Origin: Phycomyces nitens
Taxonomy: Eukaryota; Mucoromycota; Mucoromycetes; Mucorales; Phycomycetaceae
Reading direction: 5' to 3'
DNA length: 64,000 nt
Assembly: GCA_022702545.1 (NCBI GenBank)
Contig: JAHRBC010000003.1
Span: forward strand, 7,006,001-7,070,000
Made by a program: the position numbers and the translations under genes. The notes beneath the pieces were generated by a model. It had not been told where the DNA came from. It did not search any database and saw only the letters and a program-made list of their open reading frames with translations. Below, in pieces: positions 44,202-56,496 of this stretch (its first letter is position 1; every line of letters starts with the position of its first letter).

Positions 44202-47200
44202 ATGAAGTGGCTGCCGCTTCCAAAGATCGCCCATGCCATCGCCATCCATCCCTTTACACCCTCAGCCCTGCCGTCAACTTCTCCAGCCTCGATAAACGGA
44301 CGTCCATACACAACCTACTCGACCCTCCATTCTCCACTCCTTTCACCACAAACTGATACGGCTTCAATTCATACTATCGGTTCACTATCGCCCTCATTCA
44401 GCACCACCGACCATTCATCACTCAACCCATCCGACTATGCTCACCTTTCTTCGCTTGAAGTAGGCGATGAGCTTTTTATTTTCGAACAACAAGGTCAATG
44501 GTACCGAGGGTATGTTTTGAGTACACTCGAGGCAGGCAGAAAACCAAATACGGCACCCATCGGCTGCTTTCCTCGCTCACACGTGCAGATCAAAGAGTAT
44601 CTGGACACAGCAGCCGGAGACCCTTCAACATTATGTCGTACGGATTCTATCTTGGACGACCGACCACTTTCTCCTACTGCACCCTGGCTGTCTCCTGATC
44701 TACCAAGTCTCACACGTTCTTTTTCTGACTCGTTCATCAAGAAAGCCCCAGAGTGCGAACCAGCGCGTCCAAATAGCTATGTCGACTTTCACTTTGATCT
44801 GGACGATACTGCCCGCTATTCATTTGTCAGCGATATCTCCAAACCCTCTCCACCTTCTCTACCGCTTGTTCGATTCGACCAGTCGACCATCACAGGTAGT
44901 TCAGAGCCATTGGTAGACGAGATTGCTGCCTGTGTGAGCGAGTGGAACAGTTTGCTATACACCTATCTCAACCAAAATCAATACACCCAATTCAATGCAG
45001 TACGAGATCATATAAATTACCTCTTCCAGGCACGGCGACAGCTACTCGATCAGGCCCTCTCAAGAGAAGAGCTCTCGAGACTACGCAAGGAAATCATCCA
45101 TCGTATGATCACTATGAATATTGCTCTTGACCGTGACATGATCATCCGCCACCCAGAACGCGGCTTCCTCCTCGACGCCAATAATACCTCCCTCGCCACA
45201 CTCTATCGTATGCACTGGAAATACACCATCGCTGACCCTCTTCCCCTCACCTCCTTTTCGACAATTGCAACCCCCACTCCACACTCCTTCTCTCTTCCAA
45301 AAGACACGGCAGACCCATCTTTACTCGATCCACAGCCATCGGTATCCCAGCAGAACAACAAGGGCGCAAAATTCAACCATCTCTTATTCGAACTCAAGGC
45401 GTGTGTTGCCCACATCTGCCAACCAGGCGAATTCACAGAGCTATACTTTTCTCTTTACAACAAGGCAGACTCAACCTTTGTCACCGAGCAATTTGTAGTC
45501 ATCCTCACTTACAATGGAATGCCAAAGGATGAGAGCCAGATCGGAAAACTCCAGACGCTCTTTACTGATCTGTCAGCCCACGACCTTACTGGAAACCTTT
45601 ATCTGATCTGTCGAATCATCAGACTGGGTGGAATGAAATTTACTGACAAGGAGAAGGATTATCACCTTGGGTCAATTGGAAGCCATGCGTCCATGATATT
45701 CAATACTGATAGTAGTCGGATGACAAACTATTTTGACCAAGGAAACAGTCGATACCAATCAAAGTCTATCCTATCACCCACTGGTTCTACTGCTAATCTC
45801 TGTAGGCGTCCTTTTGGGTGTGCAGTGCTACATATCGGAGGTCTTCTCCAAAAGACTGAGAGAGTAGGCTTTGAGACGATCTCCGGCACCAACAGCAGCA
45901 ATAACAACAGCAACAATATCAACAGCACTCCTGCATTTTTCTTGCCAGGCAACACATCTACAAACCCTGCCAACAATCGGATAACCTTATCTGAACATGA
46001 CATGCGAATCTTCACGGCCACATCCGAGTCAACATTCTCAACTCTCCATGAAGACATAATAAACAACTCCATCAAGGACATTTCTAAACATGCACGTGCA
46101 GAGACACTTAGAGTTGATCTCAAGATGTTTTATGGGCAGCTTGACCAGGTGCTCAAGACCAACACTGCCTTGCTGCAGGACATGACCCGCACTTCACGAC
46201 TTGGTTTTCCAGACGTAGTATTTCCTGACGATGAACGTAACGAGCTTTATATCACTCTGATTTCAGGAGATTTTGCACAGTTTGGCCGATCGCGCAATAT
46301 ACAGGTTACCCTATGCGTCCGCGACAATTTTACTGGTGAGGTTGTCGAGAATGCCCTGTCTTCGGGTGCGAATTCTCCATATGTAACATATTGGGATAGC
46401 ATGGTGTTTTATCATGATCAACGCCCAAAGTGGGGAGAGATCCTCAAATTGAAGATCCAACCATACGTTCTCTGGTCGCGATCTCACGTCTTTATCACTA
46501 TTCGACACAGAAGTAGCCATCATATGACGACACAGGCACCACCAAGTATACCAATTGGTGTAGCCACAAATCCTCAGGCCAATGGCAACGAGAAGATTAT
46601 TGCCATGGGATTCTTACCTCTCACTTTGCCTTCAGCCCATCGTGATTTTGTAGCTGATGGATCACATACCCTTTATCTGTACAAGTACGATCGTACCTTG
46701 GCTAACCAGGGTATATATCTCGACAATGTTCCATGGTGCTATCGGTCTTCAACCCCTTCAAATATGCAGGCCCAGGAATATGCCAATACCCGATACAAGG
46801 AACAGAAATTCAAGGTCGGGCATCGATATTCATCTTCAGGTGGGAGTCTCAAGAGCATGCATGGCACATTTGCCACGCCCTCGGTTTTTAGCAACACCAC
46901 GGGAAGCAGCATCAACATCGTGACAGCAGAACCACCTAGCACCGGAAAGTTCACAACCTTGCGAGATACCTTGACCCTCAGTACCTTTTTGTGTTCGACT
47001 CGATTTACACAGAACAAGACTTTGGTTAAATTACTTAATTGGAGCGATATATTGGAACAAGGAGCTGAGGGTGGCGAGGAGCTTTTATCGATCCTGGATA
47101 AATTTACATTTGTGGGTGAAATGGAAGTCGTGAAGTTTCTGGGGGATATTTTTGATGTGCTCCTGGCTATCCTTGCCTGCAAACACAAGCACATGCATGG

Positions 47201-50200
47201 ACGAGAAGATATCGTTGATCAAGCATTGGCAGCAATCATCTGGGTTCTAGGAATCGTACAAGACAGACGGTTCAGCAATTTCAGACCAGTGTTGGATGTC
47301 TACATTGACCAGAGATTTGCACCCGAAGAAAACATATCTACAGATCCAAAGACTCGCTTGTTACAAAACACCAATGACGAAATGACCTATGATCAGATTC
47401 TCAAGGGAATGCTTCGTCTGTGCACCAACCCAAGTGACCCAAAGAAAGCAAAACTACTGAGAAGTAGTATGAAAGTATGGGACTATCTTTTCCGGTTCAT
47501 GGTACGCTCTCGTGATATGCAGAAACGTAAAGAGGAAAGTGGAGAACGCGGTCTGAGGGATATTATGTTCAAAGATGAGCTTCAGCAACTGTTGGATTTG
47601 ATTGTTCAGATGATGATTCCAGAGCAGCCTAGTGTTATGATTGGTAGTCAGACACTAGCCCTTCAACATTTTGCAGATGTCCTGGGTGAACTTCGTGGTG
47701 TTTTATCTCCAAAGCAGTTGGTCGATATCACTACCAAGTTTGTTGATACCTGCGACCATTTCACAGGGAAGTTGGTTGGATATAAACTTTGCATGATTTT
47801 GGCCATTGTAAAGGGACCGGTATTCAATGATTACACATGTCGATCAGGCCTCGCAAAGCATGTACTGAGATGGATTCAGATGTGGATGAACTCTTATATG
47901 GCAGTGGCAAAGGACGTTATTTTTGCTCGTCATGATCAACAAGATGGCGACCATCAGCAGATTCGATTACCAAAGGCACAATGGCTAGAAAACCTACGAC
48001 TTTCCTTGACAATTGTGAGCGAAGTTTTGGACAAGGCTAGAAAGTCTTGCGGCATGTCATCTTCAGGATTATCTTCTTCTTCAGTATCATCACCGTCAAT
48101 TACCACGTTCTCTCGTCCTATTTCCATGGCAACAAGTGGGGATGAAGAAACTCTGGATGAATCTCATGTAGAGCTCATGTCTATTACCGAGGTGGTCCTT
48201 CAATTGGTTCCTCAGCTGTTAAATGCGTACAAGGAACTTCAGCGGTTAACACAGCAGGCGATCCAAGCCTTGGAGATGACTGATACTTCGGCTCATACTG
48301 GTGACAATGCATCATCAACAGCAGCGGCGGCGGTAGCTGCGTCTAGTCGTCGTAACTCAAGGCACTCTCTGGGTATGTTACGTGAGCGAAACAATTCGGT
48401 CAGCAACAAGAACACCCCAGGAACTTCTTCGGATATTTTGGAAAGTAGTTCCAAGTTCTCAGTCGTCTTACAAGCCCTGGCCACCTCTCCTTCGGTTCCA
48501 TTTCCAAGCACTTACCCTTTCCAGACTACGCCTACAAAAAGCACGACCTTGGCCAGCGGTAGTAATGTGATTGCCATGGTTACGACCGGACTACTCGACA
48601 TTACCATGGTACTTTTGGAGCTATTCTATCTTACACCCCAGCGACAATGGATTGGATTCCTCCAAGAGTTTCAGGCACGTGAAGGAACAGCGGCAACTGC
48701 AGTTTTCTTGCGAAAGGTCTGTCATACATGTATGGCAATTTTGTTTGGTGACGATTTACAGATTCTTGAGGAATCTAAAGGTACAGTTGAAGGCCGGGAA
48801 CGCTGCGAGGAAGATGAAACACGCGAAAGTAGAAAGATCCCAAGCGACTGGCTCAACATGGACGTTATTGCCCATCAGATCGTGTTATGCAATATCCTAG
48901 CCCCTGCTGTCTCCGTGTTGGAATCTGATGCGTTCTTGCCTGTCACAATGGCAGATCATGGTGATACAGAAGTGGATATTGAGGAAGGGCCAGAGCTTAT
49001 TTTGTGGCGGACAATGTTTGGCAGTTTACTTCAAACTATCTCAAGTTCCCGTTTGGAAACCGAGAACTTCTTGCCTCAGGTCCAGCGTGCAGTATGGAAG
49101 TTGGCTGGTAATAGTAAAGGAGTTGTTGGTGCCAAGACCTTGCTTCAGCTTTGGCGCCTAGCAGGACCACCACAAAGACCAAAAGTGGAAGAACCAAGCA
49201 AGGCAGATGTTATGTCTTATTTCGGTAGTACAATCGAGGAGGAGCCAATGTCAACAGAGTCAGAGAAAGATGCAGAAGAACAGATAACCGAAGTGCCAGT
49301 AGAACTACCAAAGAAAGAAGTCAAAGGACGTAGCATTGCGTCGTTTTTGGAAGGTGATCCAGAGATGTATGGAGTAAAAATCATGATAGAGAAGATTAAT
49401 GATGAAGATGCAGAAGATAAGAAAGAGGAACTCCGGCGGATAAAGGAGAGAAGATCGACATGTTCTGCTTACACTGATTCTGGAAAGCTCCCTGCAATCT
49501 CAGTACTCCAAATCGACCTAATGTCCATTGTATTACGCCCTCTTTGCGCTGTTGCTCTCACACTTCACGAGCAAGCACGTTCTGCAGCTCTTGAGGTTAT
49601 TGCAGACATTATTACTATTGAATTACACACGTTTGGTGAATTAACACACACCCGACATTTGCTGATTGCTACTCTTGATCGTCTTGTCATGTCAGAAAAT
49701 AAGGGAAATGAGATTATTAGGATCAATATGATGGAAGAACTCAGTCATATGCTCGAATTCAAGCTCTTATCTCAGGATGCCAGCGAACTTATCCAGCCAG
49801 GAAAAGAAGCAATTGAATCACTGAGCCGATTTATGGAGATATTGCTCCAGATACGAAGCCTTCCACTTGACGATGATGAATTTATGGATGAACAAATCAA
49901 CGCAACCCTCAAGCTGATGAAGTTTATCCAGGTGATTGAACGAGAGGAAATATATATCAAATATGTTCATCAGCTTGTCCAGCTTCATGTTGGAAGCCAC
50001 AACTACATTGAAGCAGCCCTCACACTTCGATTCCACGCCAACTTACTCGAATGGGACCCATATGAAGAACTGGCATCGATTCCTGATCTCGGTTTTGTTT
50101 CCCAGACCTCATTTGCGCGCAAAGAGAAGCTTTATTTGACCATGATTTCTTATCTTGAGCAGGGCAGTGCGTGGGAGATTTCTATTGAACTTTGCAAAGA

Positions 50201-51711
50201 ACTCGCCCATGAGTATGAGAATACTGTCTTTGACTATGTGAAACTGAGCGAAGTACTCCAACGACAGGCTAAACTGACTCAGGATATTGTCAAGAAAGAA
50301 CGATACTTTCCGGAATATTTCCGAGTTGGATTTTATGGCCGAGGATTCCCAGATAGCGTACGGAGCCACCAATATATCTACCGCGGCTTGGAATGGGAAA
50401 AGATGTCTTCGTTTGTTGAGAGGATGCAGAATCGTCATCCAAACGCTCAGCTTTTGTCGGGTAAAGATGCTGCTGTGGCAGTAATGCATGAAGACCAGCT
50501 CAAGGTATTGGAAAGTGCATTGGATGGTCAGTACCTTCAGATAACTGCCCTTGTACCTGAGCCGGAAGGAGAAGCAAGGCAGAGATTGAAAAACCCCTTG
50601 GTCCCAGAATACGTCAAGAAGTACTCGATGGCCAATGATGTCTCAACCTTTTCATTCTCAAGACCTGTCAACAAGGTGCAGGCTTCGGATGAAGACCACA
50701 AACCCGAGACAGATTTCTTAAATCTTTGGACAGAAAAGACTATATTGACATGTGAAGACTCGTTCCCAAATATCTCTCGTCGGTCGCGTATTGTGCATGT
50801 ACAAGTCAAAGAAGTGTCGCCTATTGAAAATGCAGTTGTGGCAGTGGAGAATAAGAACCAAGAGTTATTAGAACTTTATAAAAAATATTCTACTTACGTC
50901 AATCAGAAACGTCCACCATCTGGAACCAGCCCTGTAAATATCAGTCCGTTCTCAATGTCTCTCAACGGTGCTGTCGATGCCCCTGTTAATGGTGGAATAC
51001 CGCTTTACAAAAAGGCGTTCTTCTCCAAGGACTATTGGACAAACAATATAGAGATGCGTTCATGGACCGAACGTCTAAGAAAGGCTATAGATGTTCAGGT
51101 AAAAATATCGTTTTTATTTGTTGTTTAAATATCATGTTTGATCGAGCAAGTCGTATCTTTATACTGATAAATTGTTTTTTTTTATTGCATTAGGTCAAGA
51201 CTGTTGATCAATGCTTAGATGTGCATGATAAACTAGTCAGCCCAGAGATGCGACCGTTCCACACCACGCTCGTTGGCTGTAAGTTTATATATATATGTGT
51301 GTGTGTGTGTGTGCACTATTGTTTTATTAAAACTAAAAAATTGGGATATTACATATATCTTGTTGTATAGTTTACAAAAAGAACTTTGCTGAGGAAATTG
51401 CCCGAGTAAATCAGTCTGATAGCGGGATAGATGAACCCACAAGCATTTCATCTCTTATTGAATTGAACGAACAACGGCCGGTAATTTCACGACAGAATTC
51501 GGTTGCTCAGACCTTCAGTCCACTCTCAACTTTCCCTCCCCCTCTTCCAAAGTCTCCTGTCAGTCGAGCATTCTCTATCCGGTCACCTCTGACTGAGCAA
51601 GCTTTGATGCGGGCAGCCCTCGAGAATACATCAATATCTCGAGCAGAGAGCATATCACGCGGTTTGAAAATGACACTTCGTAAAAAGTCTCGAAAGAAGT
51701 CTCAAACTTAG
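44202..51711 (+). CDS. DOCK-family Rho-GTPase exchange factor
   Basis: Three exons (44202-51098, 51194-51278, 51371-51711), 2,440 aa. The N-terminus carries an SH3-like fold (IAHAIAIHPF, then LEVGDELFIFEQQGQWYRG, then GCFPRSHVQ). A C2-like DHR-1 domain starts near residue 680 (NELYITLISGDF, YWDSMVFYHDQRPKWGE). The catalytic DHR-2 begins near residue 1,930 (NYIEAALTLRFHANLLEW) and continues through FPEYFRVGFYGRGFP and FVERMQNRHP to FYKKNFAEEI; a basic Ser-rich tail follows. DOCK proteins activate Rac/Cdc42 and thus actin and polarity. The N-terminal 150 residues and the Ser/Thr-rich spacers are little conserved. The 6.9-kb first exon is unusual in a region with exons mostly under 300 nt. An ELMO partner is not in the window. 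Confidence 0.88.
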
Positions 51712-52909
51712 AAAACACATAATTTATATCATTTAAACTAGAATGTAAATTACACTTTAGGTCTAGAAAAGCATATGTAATAATATATTATACAATACTC
51801 TATATAATCTTATAACCATCAACATCGGCATAAGTAAAACTGTTTGTGTGTATAATGATTTCCTGGGCAGCACTCTATAATAGAAAACTGGTCTGGGATG
51901 CTTATATATTGTATGTACATCGGTACCATATATTTGGCTTGGCAAACGGTTCATTTGTCAGATATATTACGATTATTTGCATAGGTACTGTACATCTATT
52001 TTTAATCAGCCCGTGTTTCTCCTAGATGAATTGAACTAGTTCATTTATTTTGTCAGAGCCCTCTGGACATATAAAGCATTTATTAAGGAGCCCTTCATTG
52101 ATTCATGTCAAAAACACTGCCTTTATTACTTGGAGTACACTGACGACAAACTCAACGGTTACTTTTACGATTGTTTATAAAATTAGCCTCTAGGCATAAA
52201 ACATTTCATTTCAATACACAACATATGCTGATTAAACATGTAAAATATACAGATCGAGATGGTTTGCTTTATATGACTCTACTTTTTTTTATCTAATAGC
52301 TTGGTTTGGCATGTCTTGCTACACTACCAAAAGAAGCCCAACACAAGAGTTTTTTTTGCATTTTGAGATATGCCCACCAGGGAACTTTCTACTGAAAAGG
52401 AGTTCTTCTTTGAAAATAATAATGTATATATTTATATTGATTGATATCTATTTAATAAAAGACAGCTTAGTGTTAACTACGTACAACTAGTACAAGATGA
52501 GCTCTACAGTTGTGTTTATTGCTTTACCCCTCTTGATAAACTGTATATACTTCCTGGAATATATAGATTAATCTTTTTCTTCTTCTTGATCTTCTTTTGT
52601 TTACAAAAATATAAAAAATATCAAACCCAATGCTTTTGTTAAGCTTAGGGATTTTTATTGGGATCTAAAGACCCAAAGTAAAATATATATTTTTTCTTTT
52701 TTTTTATTAATAAAAAAGAGAGTATTTTGGTTTGGGCCTTTAAAAAACCAGTTTTATTATAGGCAAAGAGACTCCAAGGTTTGAGAATTCTCAATGTAGT
52801 AATAAAATATCCCTCTTGCCCATCCCTACTTCTTTCAAATAATCTAAAGGAGTAAGCATAGTGAATATAAATAACTGGTACAATCATTAATTCATTACAG
52901 CTATTTACT
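51712..52909. other. AT-rich intergenic region
   Basis: About 1.2 kb, with no coding signal. It separates the DOCK gene from the first subtilase and should contain that gene's promoter. Confidence 0.5.
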
Positions 52910-55900
52910 ATGCACCTATTTACTGTTTTTATTGCTTTTCTTATTGGTGCATCGCTTCCACCTGCCAAAGGCTCGTCTATTATACCAGGTGCCTATATTG
53001 TCGAGTATAATGATGTGCATGAATACCATGGGCATAACGCTCTGCTGGCATCCCTTGATGATGTCCGAGACATGTTTCGAGTACGACACACCTACTCAAG
53101 CTCATTATTCCAAGGCATGTCTTTTCGCATCAACGACGAAAATCCAAGGTCCCATTCGGCTAATCCAGCCAGTTTATCGATTTCGCCACAGCACCCAGTC
53201 CTAGCACAAATGCTTGGTAGCCCTGAGGTCAAGCGAATCTACCCAGTGTATCATATTCCACGCCCTCAGTGGGTCTCTAAAAGCGATGGTCATCCTTATT
53301 CTAATAAGCTGTCCCAAGTAAACGATGTCCATAAAAAACTCAAGCTGACAGGAAAAGGAATTACGATCGGTATACTTGATTCTGGTGAGTAACTCCTTTG
53401 ATGGTTTATGTGTACCCCTTCTTTATTATCTTGGGCTCCTTGATATTCATAGTCTGGATAAAGGCGAGATATCATTTTAATTTTATATATTCTGACTCTT
53501 GATATATGAATTGTTGTGTTTGTAGGTGTAGATTATAACCATCCTGCCCTCGGTGGCGGATTTGGACAAGGGTATAAATTTAAATATGGTTACAATCTAG
53601 TTGATCCAGCCGAAGATGATGCAAATGCCGGTAGACACTTTCCAGAAGATGATCCTTTTGACCCATGTTCAGGAGCAGAAACTGGCAAGTCATTTATATA
53701 TGAACATATTCTTATATTACCTGTTGTGTTTACAAGCCAAGATAAACAAGTTGTTAACAAAGTTTAATGTCTTATAGGACATGGTACTCATGTCAGTGGC
53801 ATTATAGGGGGGCTTGCACCAGAACTGGTATGGATTGAAAGAAGTTTTGGTCAATTTGCTTATATTTTTTATTCTCTAGAACTTTTCTGGGATTGCTCCT
53901 GATGCCACGTTTGGCATGTGGCGGATCTTTGGGTGCTATAGTGGGGCGAGTGAAGATACAGTCATAAAAGCTCTAGAGATGGCATATGAAGCAGGTAAAT
54001 TTATTATTACATACATATATTATCACAATATTGACACACGCTTTCAAATTTCCCTAGGGTGTGATATAATCAACTTGAGTCTTGGTGTTGAAAATGCATG
54101 GCCAGAGGATGCAATGGCAGTAGTTGCTGATCGTCTTGCAGAAAAGGGTGTGATCGGTACGTGTGTCAAGTTCAGAATGATTGTGCCTAATCTTATTAAA
54201 CTATTGTTTAGTTGTCGGTGTTGCAGGAAACCAAGGAAGCCAAGGTGTATTTATGCAGAATACACCTGGATCCGGAAAGAGCTCAATATCCGTGGCTTCT
54301 GTCGAAAACGCATTCTCAACGGCCCAAGTATTGACCGTCAGCGCATTGCACAATCGATCATATCGTGAGTTGCATACAGCATTCTTATTCTACACCCTAT
54401 TAATCAATCGAGGCTTATTGTGTAGCATACCAGCTGTCTGTATCAACTCTGGCTTTTCCCGACGGTCTTCTAACAACCATAATAGATGGAGATGAGGCTT
54501 TGACTGGCTGTGATCCTAGTAAAATACCAAAGAACAAGGTCAAAGGAAAGATTCTTCTTGTTATGCGTGGAGAATGCACATTTGAGAAAAAGGTCGAAGT
54601 AGGGCGCTCAGCTGGAGCAATTGGTGTTCTGTTTTATGATACAGAGTCTGATATTCCCGTGTCATCTCAAACGAGCAAGGGGTCGATTCCGTGCGCAGGA
54701 ATATCTTCTTCTCTAGGAGAAGAATTGACCAAGATTTTTATAAAGAATCCTAATACATTGTCTGTGGCGATTTCTTTTCCGAGCCAACCAAAAGATTTGA
54801 GAAAAGACACGGCTGGACAGGTATCACCATTTTCCAGCGTTGGGCCAACATACGAGCTCGATTTGAAACCTGGGGTTTCTGGAATCGGTGGCGATGTCTA
54901 TTCAACTCTTCCTCTTAACCAAAATGGTGGATGGGGTGTCCGTTCAGGCACATCTATGGCGGCACCACATGTTGCCGGTGTAACGGCACTTATGCTCCAG
55001 GCATACAGGAAAGAGCACAAGGATACTAGTCCTATATATATTATGGAGCAACTTCAAAATCATGCGAGACTTGCAACCTTCCAAGGCGCTCCAGATCACC
55101 CGCTCAGGCAGGGTGCTGGTCTTGTTCAGCGTAAGCATTGGATACTATTTATAACGTATGGCCATCTATTCAATCTAATCCCATTTTCTGTACAGCATAT
55201 ACTTCCCTCAAAAATCCGATCCATGTATCGCCTGCTCAAATCAGCTTCAATGACACTGCTAGCCTGACAGACTACAAGACTCATACACTTTTTGTAACCA
55301 ACAATGGCAAAAAACCGCTCAATCTGGCCATTGAAAACGAGTCGTCAAAGTCAATAAAGCCGTATGGAGATGGTTTTGGGTATGTTCCCGTTGAACCTAT
55401 TCAGAGAGGTGATATCGAAGTATCTCTTGCATTCTCTCCGTCGCATAATATCATTGTATCCCCGGGACAAACAGTATCTATAGAAGCGTCCGTTGAACTA
55501 CCAAATCCTGAAAAACATCACTATCCTATCTACGGTGGGTTTATGTCACTAATTGACAGTACTACAAAGGAATCACTTGCAACGGTGCCATACTTTGGAG
55601 TGATTGGTAAAATGGCAGAGCTTCCTATCTTTGACCAGGGGTATCCATTCCTCATTGCATCTGACAACGCTTCGGCAATCTACTCTTCCTCTGATACCTT
55701 TGTGTTTGATACCACGTCAGACTCGTCGCCTTTGATTGTCTGTCGCCTTTTGACAGCCTCTCCCCGGGTGGATATTGAGATAATTGATGAACAAGCAGAG
55801 TCTCTTGGAACGATAGAGGAAGGCCCGAATGTATACTGGGAAAGAAATACTCTGGGCGCTGAGAACCGTGTGCGGACCGTCACCTGGAATGGAAAGGTTG

Positions 55901-56058
55901 TGTCGGCCAAAACCAAGACCGGGAAAACAGGATACCCTTTTACTGTTACCAAAGGTACATATTATCTACGGATCCGTGCACTCAAGTTATTGGGAAATCC
56001 GACCTTGGATCGTGATTGGGAAGAATGGACTTCAGGACCGATCCGTATAAAGAGTTAA
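52910..56058 (+). CDS. Secreted subtilisin-like serine protease 1 (S8, PA-domain type)
   Basis: Eight exons (52910-53384, 53526-53684, 53778-53827, 53880-53994, 54058-54156, 54212-54364, 54426-55130, 55196-56058), 872 aa. Order: signal peptide (FTVFIAFLIGASLPPA), I9 propeptide (IPGAYIVEYND), catalytic domain with Asp in GILDSGVDYNHP, His in GHGTHVSG, oxyanion Asn in VGVAGNQGS and Ser in GTSMAAPHVAG. A PA insert (LLVMRGECTFEKK) and Fn3-like C-terminal domains follow. The triad is complete. The exon 2/3 intron (53685-53777) needs a GC donor (ACTG then GCAAGT) to rebuild GHGTH. Likely extracellular protein breakdown. Confidence 0.9.
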
Positions 56059-56496
56059 CAAACCCAACACATCAGGTTGCTGCTGTCTTTTTGGATGTAT
56101 ATTTTTTGTTGTGTTTAACTATCAATCCCATTATACTTTTTTGCTCTTCTTCTCATGGGTTATTTACTTTTTTTTTAAAAAAAATGCGAGGATTTTCCAA
56201 ATTATTTTTTAACAGTATTATACTTTTTCTTTATCTGCTTTTGCTTTGTTCTTTGTTTTTTGTTTTTGAAGGTTAGTAAACCCAATATAATAAAACCAAA
56301 TCAGACCCATAAAAACAATGTCGGAAAATATCCTTTGGCCAAGACTGAAATATTATGTTCTTTCCTATCGAGGCAGAAATGTCAATATTTGTTAAAGAGG
56401 AGCATTTGTTGTTAGGTATTAAAGCATTGTCTCGGTTGAAAAATGAAAGCTTGCTTTTCCAGAGTGAGCTGTTTTCGATACATAAAGCCCGCTCTC
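56059..56496. promoter_or_regulatory. Spacer between the two subtilases
   Basis: About 440 bp. It contains a perfect T9A8 junction at 56168-56184 after the first stop. An upstream in-frame ATG of the second gene lies at 56443. Confidence 0.45.
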
